Source: Clostridia bacterium (lineage in GTDB: Bacteria > Bacillota_A > Clostridia > Oscillospirales > CAG-272). From it: a stretch of 6,095 nucleotides of DNA. Both the position numbers and the translations under genes were made by a program. The DNA is taken from contig JAFYPS010000095.1 of NCBI GenBank assembly GCA_017547395.1, positions 1 through 6,095 on the forward strand, given 5' to 3'. The notes under the pieces were generated by a model. That model was not told the origin of the DNA and ran no database searches. It saw only the letters and a list, made by a program, of their open reading frames with translations. This document shows positions 1 through 4,627 of this stretch, one piece after another; positions within the stretch are counted from its first letter, which is position 1; every line of letters starts with the position of its first letter.

Positions 1-10
1 AAGATTTTTC

Positions 11-39
11 TTGAAAAGCGTTTTTTTGTATGATATTAT
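11..39 (+). promoter_or_regulatory. Sigma-A type promoter with extended -10 for the secreted hydrolase gene
   Basis: A -35 box TTGAAA (11-16) is followed after 17 bases by a -10 box TATTAT (34-39), directly preceded by TGA (31-33), which fits the extended -10 TGn pattern. Transcription would begin near 45-47, giving a leader of about 30 bases, too short for a riboswitch. The surroundings are AT-rich, as expected for a vegetative promoter in low-GC Gram-positives. This is read from consensus alone; no transcript start is known. Confidence 0.7.
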
Positions 40-63
40 AAAATTGCATAGGTATTTTTCAAA

Positions 64-68
64 AGGAG
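64..68 (+). promoter_or_regulatory. Ribosome binding site that decides the start at 78
   Basis: AGGAG lies at 64-68. An in-frame ATG at 69 directly abuts it and could not be used from this site, whereas the ATG at 78 has a 9-base spacer. Starting at 78 also gives a clean signal peptide beginning Met-Asn-Lys-Lys. The open frame from 69 is therefore three residues too long. Confidence 0.85.
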
Positions 69-77
69 ATGTACATT

Positions 78-2849
78 ATGAACAAAAAACTGACATTATT
101 TTTGGCATCACTGCTCTGCCTTTTCTGCTTGCTTGCAGTAGTGGCAAGTGCTACGGAAACGGTAGTTGACAAGGTTTATATCTCCTCCGGCGGTAAAGGT
201 GAAAAAACAGGGCTTACCCCCGAGGATGCGGCGGCTACTATGGGTACTGCCGTAAAAAAACTTACTGCCGACGGCACCGTTTACATTGTTGATACGTTCA
301 GGCTTTACGGTCCGCGTGCTATGCTTACCGATATAGCGCACAGCATCACCTTTAAGCCGTATAACGAAAACAGCGTTTTCCACTTTGACGGTGAGTGGTA
401 TGTATCCACCAGCACAAGCAATAACACCTATACCTTCGATATTCCTATAACCGTGGATTCGGGCGAAACTCACAAAATTGTCGGCGGCTTCAACAACTTT
501 GTATTTACGGAAAAGTTTGTTGTCAACGGCGGCGGCGACCTTGAGTTTTACGGCGGCTTCCATCAGGATACGGAAGAGGGAAACAGTGTTACAAAAGAAA
601 AGAAAGGCATCGCCACTGCAGATTACTCCATCACCGTTAAAAACGGTAGGTTCTCAAAGTTCTACGGCGGCAATCTCCGCAATGCCATCGAAGACTACTA
701 CGGCTCTCTTGCAGGTCACGTTACAATCAATATAAGCGGCGGTACTTTTGGAAAGAGTGGCACCTACAACCTTGCCACCAACAACAAGAGTTTCGATGCA
801 TTCTCGGTTTCGGGTATGTCGGTGCTTGCAAACGGCGCCACCCTTAACATTTCGGGCGGTACCTTCAACACTCCCATCTATATTCAGGGCAGAACCGATA
901 CTATTTCCTCTAAGGCATCCGAAATATCTAAGACTGTTGCTTCAAACAAAAAGTATTACGCGATGGACGGCGACGTCAAGGTGAATATCACGGGCGGTAC
1001 CTTCAACGGCGGCGAGATAAGCGCGTACTATACTCACGCATCCTACACAACCCTTATACGCGGCAACTTTGACGTAAGTATTACGGGCGGTACCTTCAAA
1101 AAAGACACCGTAATTGATGCAACTCAGGTCGTACCCTACAAGAACTCGACCAAAAAAGCCACTATCACCTACCAGAACGTTACGAATATCACCCCAAAAC
1201 GCTTTGACGTTGTAAACGGCACGGCAAAAACCTACGACGAGCCTATCCGCGTAGTGTTTATCGGTGACTCTATCACCGAGGGCTATGCCCCTGCAGCTGC
1301 AGGCGTTGTACGCCTTACCGACGGATATCCCGCAAAGTTCCTTGCAAAGTGCGAAGCCGAGGGCAAAGAGGTAATCGTATCAAACTTCGGCATCGGTTCG
1401 GCAGGCTTTCTCCCGACGGCGGGCCGTTACTATATGAATATGCTCGCATATCCTATGGTTACCGAAGAGACCGAGCCTGACTACGTATTCTTTGCAATGG
1501 GTACAAACGATGCAAATGCAGTCGGCGGCACAAATGGCGCATATCAGCTTTTTGAAAAGAATTTTGAGGATATCGTTACCCTCATGGGTGAAAAGGACAC
1601 CGTTGACAAGGTGCTTATAACCAACGCTATCTACCGCAATAGCAATATGTCGGCTTCTCACCGTATGGCAGGCGCGCTCCACGCTATCCAGAAGCGCGTT
1701 GCAGACAAACTTCACGAAGAGGATGCAAGGTACAACTTTGTCGACCTTTACGGTCTTACTCTCCCTATGGCAAAGTACTATACCCTCTTTGCATACGGCA
1801 CCGATACCGACGGTGACAATCTCCATCCCACAAAAGAGGGACTTAAGGCAATGGGCGAATTCTGCTACGATGCAGCATTCAACGACGTATATGCTCCCCA
1901 AAACGACTATCACTTAACCGAAATCTATCTCTCCGACAAAGGCAGACCCTTTGGCGAAGGAACAAAAGACTCACCGATAAACAATATCCACTATGCGAAC
2001 GGTCTTGCGGCATACGGCAAAGAGGTTACGTTCTATATTGACGGCACGTTTACACTTCCCGACTCAACGAACGTTTTCCTCACCGAAAACCCGTCAAAGC
2101 TAAGTATCGTCGGCACCTCGGACGAGGCAAAGCTCGTTGTCAGGGGCAACACCTTAAAATGCGGAACGAACACAACCTTTGACAATATCATCCTTGAAAA
2201 CAACTATAGCGAGGGCACATATATTGTCGGATGCTACAATGATATTACGATAACCGACAGCGTTAAAACCACCTCCGTAACAGGAAAGGCATGGCACTTT
2301 ACTGCAGGCTATACGGTATATACCGTAAGCGAGCCGGTAACAACCGGTACGTTTGATACCGAAAAGTCGGCATCCTCGGATAAGGATTGCACCGTTATCG
2401 TAAACGGCGGCAGCTTTACAAGATTTGTTCTCGGTAATATTCGCTTAGACCCTGTGGCTCCTATCGGCTCGTACACAGGCGAAATGATTGCGCACATCGG
2501 CGACGGTGCTACTATAAGCACTACCGAAAAGTACGTCGGTATTGTCGGTCACAACTACAATCAGGGAAAAATCGCTGCAAACACCTCCTCGCACAGCCTG
2601 AAAGAGTATGCAACGTTCAGCACCGTTTCTTCTCCTATAGTAAAGGATGACGCCAAGAATACGGGCAGCGTTAAGTTTGCGAAGTCATATGATGCAAACT
2701 ATAGCGGAAAGCTTGACCTCGGTGACGTTCTGCTTGCCGTAAAGTATCACCTCAACGGTCTGCCAAGACTCGAGCAACCCGTGTACGGTATGGCAGAAGA
2801 GCTTACCCTTTTGGATGTTGTAAGCTTTATCGTCAATACTGTAAAATAA
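78..2849 (+). CDS. Secreted multidomain SGNH/GDSL hydrolase with flanking beta-repeat regions and C-terminal dockerin-like domain
   Basis: A 923-residue exported protein, probably an esterase acting on an extracellular glycan or other acylated polymer; the substrate is not evident. Residues 1-25 are a signal peptide (charged MNKK, hydrophobic core, ASA before the cut at about 25/26). Residues 33-390 are rich in beta strands, with SGGTF/TGGTF repeats near 220, 259, 305 and 336, suggesting a beta-helix-like fold. Residues 392-600 are an SGNH hydrolase with all blocks: GDSITEG with nucleophile Ser398, block II glycines 438/440, GTND with Asn477, and DNLHP with Asp580 and His583. Residues 613-865 resemble the first region again. 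Residues 872-923 resemble a type I dockerin: the first loop has Asp872, Asn874, Ser876, Asp880 and Asp883; the second loop has lost most calcium ligands. No LPxTG, SLH or lipobox is seen. It has its own promoter and no + strand neighbour in the window. The hydrolase fold is secure, the dockerin less so. Confidence 0.88.
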   Translation: MNKKLTLFLASLLCLFCLLAVVASATETVVDKVYISSGGKGEKTGLTPEDAAATMGTAVKKLTADGTVYIVDTFRLYGPRAMLTDIAHSITFKPYNENSVFHFDGEWYVSTSTSNNTYTFDIPITVDSGETHKIVGGFNNFVFTEKFVVNGGGDLEFYGGFHQDTEEGNSVTKEKKGIATADYSITVKNGRFSKFYGGNLRNAIEDYYGSLAGHVTINISGGTFGKSGTYNLATNNKSFDAFSVSGMSVLANGATLNISGGTFNTPIYIQGRTDTISSKASEISKTVASNKKYYAMDGDVKVNITGGTFNGGEISAYYTHASYTTLIRGNFDVSITGGTFKKDTVIDATQVVPYKNSTKKATITYQNVTNITPKRFDVVNGTAKTYDEPIRVVFIGDSITEGYAPAAAGVVRLTDGYPAKFLAKCEAEGKEVIVSNFGIGSAGFLPTAGRYYMNMLAYPMVTEETEPDYVFFAMGTNDANAVGGTNGAYQLFEKNFEDIVTLMGEKDTVDKVLITNAIYRNSNMSASHRMAGALHAIQKRVADKLHEEDARYNFVDLYGLTLPMAKYYTLFAYGTDTDGDNLHPTKEGLKAMGEFCYDAAFNDVYAPQNDYHLTEIYLSDKGRPFGEGTKDSPINNIHYANGLAAYGKEVTFYIDGTFTLPDSTNVFLTENPSKLSIVGTSDEAKLVVRGNTLKCGTNTTFDNIILENNYSEGTYIVGCYNDITITDSVKTTSVTGKAWHFTAGYTVYTVSEPVTTGTFDTEKSASSDKDCTVIVNGGSFTRFVLGNIRLDPVAPIGSYTGEMIAHIGDGATISTTEKYVGIVGHNYNQGKIAANTSSHSLKEYATFSTVSSPIVKDDAKNTGSVKFAKSYDANYSGKLDLGDVLLAVKYHLNGLPRLEQPVYGMAEELTLLDVVSFIVNTVK
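735..1099 (+). repeat. Coding repeats for the S/T-G-G-T-F motif in the hydrolase N-terminal region
   Basis: The 16-base string CGGGCGGTACCTTCAA occurs identically at 853-868, 991-1006 and 1084-1099. A diverged fourth copy is at 735-750 (AGCGGCGGTACTTTTG). Each encodes S/T-G-G-T-F preceded by N-I or S-I, at residues 220, 259, 305 and 336. The uneven spacing (39, 46 and 31 residues) fits turns of a repetitive beta structure rather than a strict tandem DNA repeat. Identical codons in three copies suggest recent internal duplication or gene conversion, or simply strong codon bias. Confidence 0.75.
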
Positions 2850-2852
2850 CGT

Positions 2853-3164
2853 AAAAAAGGACTGCAAAAGGCACCGCGCCGTAGTGTTGCGGTGCAGTGA
2901 TATGCACGCTTACGCGTGCGTTATATTCCCCTTTGGGGAGTGATATGTTCCTTCGGAACGCTATATGTTTTCTTCGAAAACGTTAATGAAAAAAACGACA
3001 CTTCAAAAGAAGTGTCGTTTTTCACTTTCACATTTGTCGCTCGCGACAAATATATCACGTTTGCGAAGCAAATATATCACTGCGCAGCAATATCACTTGC
3101 CCTACAAGGGCAAATATCACTGTACTCGACACTTTGGCGAGTACACTAACGCAGTCCTTTTTTT
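2853..3164. repeat. Mirror-symmetric multi-hairpin element with 13-bp terminal inverted repeats
   Basis: The ends are AAAAAAGGACTGC (2853-2865) and GCAGTCCTTTTTT (3151-3163), perfectly complementary. Inside are eleven hairpins. Left: 2871-2895, 2904-2919, 2927-2939, 2947-2959, 2967-2981. Apex: 2991-3022. Right: 3032-3051, 3059-3073, 3081-3089, 3097-3113, 3121-3145. Left spacers are GTGATAT, GTTATAT, GTGATAT, GCTATAT, GTTAATG (2897, 2920, 2940, 2960, 2982). Right spacers are ATATCAC four times (3052, 3074, 3090, 3114), plus a diverged CACTTTCAC at 3023. Spacers pair across the centre: two levels match 7/7, one 6/7, two 5/7. The arms differ in sequence, but each pairs with itself. The element begins three bases after the hydrolase stop codon and fills most of the gap between convergent genes. 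No protein is encoded. It could be a non-autonomous mobile element, a structured RNA or a bidirectional terminator; I cannot name a described family. Confidence 0.85.
2991..3022. terminator. Bidirectional intrinsic terminator at the apex of the multi-hairpin element
   Basis: AAAAACGACACTTC (2991-3004) and GAAGTGTCGTTTTT (3009-3022) form a perfect 14-bp stem with an AAAA loop (3005-3008). On either strand the stem ends in a run of five or more U, the layout of a Rho-independent terminator. It could end the hydrolase transcript from the left and read-through of the exporter-hisS transcript from the right. Confidence 0.75.
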
Positions 3165-3248
3165 GTTGTAAATTGAAGTTTATGAGAGTAGATTGAAGAC
3201 CACAAATCTGTAGGGGAGGCGTTCCGCCTCCCGTTTGTTACAACAAAA
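3161..3248. repeat. 11-bp inverted repeat bridging the two intergenic elements
   Basis: TTTTGTTGTAA (3161-3171) is the exact reverse complement of TTACAACAAAA (3238-3248). The left arm overlaps the T-run ending the multi-hairpin element; the right arm lies inside the second element. The enclosed stretch also holds ATTGAAG twice (3172-3178, 3192-3198). An 11-base perfect match 66 bases apart is unlikely by chance in so short a region, but the AT-rich sequence weakens the case. Confidence 0.55.
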
Positions 3249-3284
3249 GACGTTCTTTTCGGGAGGGGATATCCCTCCCCTGCA
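3209..3284. repeat. Short MITE-like palindromic element with alternative folds
   Basis: The ends TGTAGGGGAGG (3209-3219) and CCTCCCCTGCA (3274-3284) are inverted repeats with one mismatch. Fold one has two separate hairpins: GGGAGGCG/CGCCTCCC (3214-3221, 3225-3232, loop TTC) and GGGAGGG/CCCTCCC (3261-3267, 3273-3279). Fold two is nested: the ends pair, CCTCCCG (3227-3233) pairs with CGGGAGG (3260-3266), and AAAAGA (3245-3250) pairs with TCTTTT (3254-3259). It begins about ten bases past the hisS stop codon. No coding potential is seen. GGGGAGG/CCTCCCC palindromes of this kind seem familiar from gut Clostridia intergenic DNA, but I cannot cite a named family. Confidence 0.65.
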
Positions 3285-3294
3285 AAATCATCGC

Positions 3295-4611
3295 TTATCT
3301 TATTTTTTCAATCGCTTCGGCTACGGTGAGAAGCTCCTGCTCGCCCGTAGTCATATTTTTGAGCATTATCTTGCCGCACTCCGCCTCACTGTCACCGACA
3401 AGCGCAACGTAGGGAATCTGGCTTCGGTTTGCGAACTTCATCTTGGGCTTCATACCCTTGTCAAGACAGTAAACGTCAACGTTAAGTCCTGCCGCACGGA
3501 TCTCGGCCGCACTCCTCAGTACAAACTCAATATTATTCTTATCCATCGGAATAAAGAGCACGTCGGTAAGACTGCCGCTTTCGCTCTGAAGAATATTCTC
3601 ACTGCGAAGCTGTGAGAAAAGGCGTGTAAGACCTATTGAAATGCCGATACCGGGAAGACGATCCTCGGTATAGTAGCCTGTAAGGTTATCATATCTGCCG
3701 CCCGAGCAAACACTGCCGAGGCTCGGATAGTCAACCATCTTTGTCTCGTAAACAGTACCCGTATAATAGTCGAGTCCGCGCGCAATGGTGAGGTCAATCG
3801 CGATATTCTTTTCGGGAATACCGTACATATACGCGTAGGTAATAACCTTTTCAATCTCGTCTACACCGCACTTAAAGGTTTCGTTGTCGCAATCGACGTT
3901 TTTGAGTGCCGCGATAACCTCTGCATTGCTTCCGCCAATGCTGATAAATGCAAAAATCTTCTCTGCCGAGGCACCGTCAACTCCGAACTCGGAAAGCTCT
4001 GCCATAACCTTTTCCGCGCCGATTTTTTCAAGCTTGTCTATCGTGCGGAGAATGTCGCCGATTTTGTCGGCAAAGCCGAGGCGTGAGAAAAATCCGTTAA
4101 GCACCTTGCGGTTATTAAGACGGATAACGAAATCGCCGAAATTAAGCTTTGTAAACACGTTGTAGATAACCGCGGGCATTTCGGCATCGTACATAAGGTC
4201 AAGCTCTTCACTGCCTATAATGTCGATGTCGCACTGATAAAATTCGCGGAAACGTCCCTTCTGCGGGCGTTCGCCACGGTAAACCTTGCCCATCTGGTAA
4301 CGCTTGAACGGGAAAACGAGGTCGTTTTTGTGCTGAGCAACGTATCTTGCAAGCGGAACCGTAAGGTCAAAGCGCATAGAAAGGTCGGTATCACCCTTTG
4401 AAAAGCGGTAAATCTGCTTTTCGGTCTCTCCGCCCGCCTTTGCGAGAAGCACGTTTGAAAGCTCAAGCACGGGTGTGTCAAGCGGCAAAAAGCCAAAGCT
4501 CTCATAAGTCTCGCGGATAGTATCGTACATTCTGTTGAAAAGTATCTGGTCGGGTGGAAGAAGCTCCAAAGTGCCCTGCAACGTACGGGGCTCTGTCAAA
4601 TTGTTTGCCAT
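3295..4611 (-). CDS. hisS: Histidyl-tRNA synthetase
   Basis: A complete 438-residue class II aminoacyl-tRNA synthetase that charges tRNA-His with histidine in the cytoplasm, using ATP; the length is normal. Visible landmarks: motif 1 around 41-50 (Pro47); DLTVPLAR at 82-89; motif 2 from 104 to 134 with Arg112, Glu114 and REFYQCD (122-128); the histidine-binding RGLDYYTG at 278-285 with Arg278; SGGRYDNL at 303-310; and motif 3 GIGISIGLTRL at 321-331 with Arg330. Residues 349-438 are the anticodon-binding domain. The histidine motif and anticodon domain rule out the paralogue HisZ. REFYQCD and GLTRL resemble the eukaryote-like HisRS branch more than the E. coli form (RQFHQ, GLERL). The ATG at 4611 has AGGAG seven bases upstream. 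The gene follows an ABC exporter by 16 bases and is last in its unit. Confidence 0.96.
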   Translation of the reverse strand: MANNLTEPRTLQGTLELLPPDQILFNRMYDTIRETYESFGFLPLDTPVLELSNVLLAKAGGETEKQIYRFSKGDTDLSMRFDLTVPLARYVAQHKNDLVFPFKRYQMGKVYRGERPQKGRFREFYQCDIDIIGSEELDLMYDAEMPAVIYNVFTKLNFGDFVIRLNNRKVLNGFFSRLGFADKIGDILRTIDKLEKIGAEKVMAELSEFGVDGASAEKIFAFISIGGSNAEVIAALKNVDCDNETFKCGVDEIEKVITYAYMYGIPEKNIAIDLTIARGLDYYTGTVYETKMVDYPSLGSVCSGGRYDNLTGYYTEDRLPGIGISIGLTRLFSQLRSENILQSESGSLTDVLFIPMDKNNIEFVLRSAAEIRAAGLNVDVYCLDKGMKPKMKFANRSQIPYVALVGDSEAECGKIMLKNMTTGEQELLTVAEAIEKIR

Positions 4612-4618
4612 TTTTAAA

Positions 4619-4623
4619 CTCCT
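4619..4623 (-). promoter_or_regulatory. hisS ribosome binding site in the exporter-hisS gap
   Basis: On the minus strand AGGAG occupies 4623 down to 4619, seven bases before the hisS ATG at 4611. It lies five bases after the exporter stop codon (4630-4628), so ribosomes finishing the exporter would sit next to this site. That allows translational coupling. It also leaves no room for a separate hisS promoter in the gap. Confidence 0.8.
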
Positions 4624-4627
4624 GATA

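Noticed and set aside
14..27. Terminator of an upstream gene (AAAAGCGTTTT)
   Set aside because: The stem would be four A-T pairs only, and the bases are better explained as part of the promoter spacer.
78..152. Lipoprotein signal peptide, because two cysteines occur in the hydrophobic core
   Set aside because: Residues before Cys14 and Cys17 do not make a lipobox (no Gly or Ala just before the cysteine), and a good signal peptidase I site, ASA, follows at 23-25.
2853..3164. CRISPR array, suggested by regularly spaced short repeats
   Set aside because: The conserved parts are only 7-base spacers, they invert at the centre, and the variable parts are palindromes. None of this fits a CRISPR repeat-spacer layout, and no cas gene is present.
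2853..3164. Integron attC sites
   Set aside because: There is no RYYYAAC-type core site pattern or gene cassette, and the symmetry is centred on a terminator-like hairpin.
2916..3171. Small + strand open frames across the intergenic gap
   Set aside because: They run through the hairpin array, lack a ribosome binding site and encode low-quality sequence shaped by palindromes.
2840..3174. Possible target-site duplication TGTAAAAT (2840-2847) and TGTAAATT (3167-3174) around the large element
   Set aside because: One of eight bases differs, the copies are not flush with the terminal repeats, and the left copy overlaps the hydrolase stop codon in AT-rich DNA. It cannot be told from chance.
3235..3615. 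Open frame of 126 codons on the + strand
   Set aside because: It lies mostly antisense to the hisS 3' end and is a shadow of that gene.
3295..4611. HisZ, the regulatory paralogue of HisRS
   Set aside because: The RGLDYYTG motif, motif 2 arginine and anticodon-binding domain are all present, and no his biosynthesis genes are adjacent.
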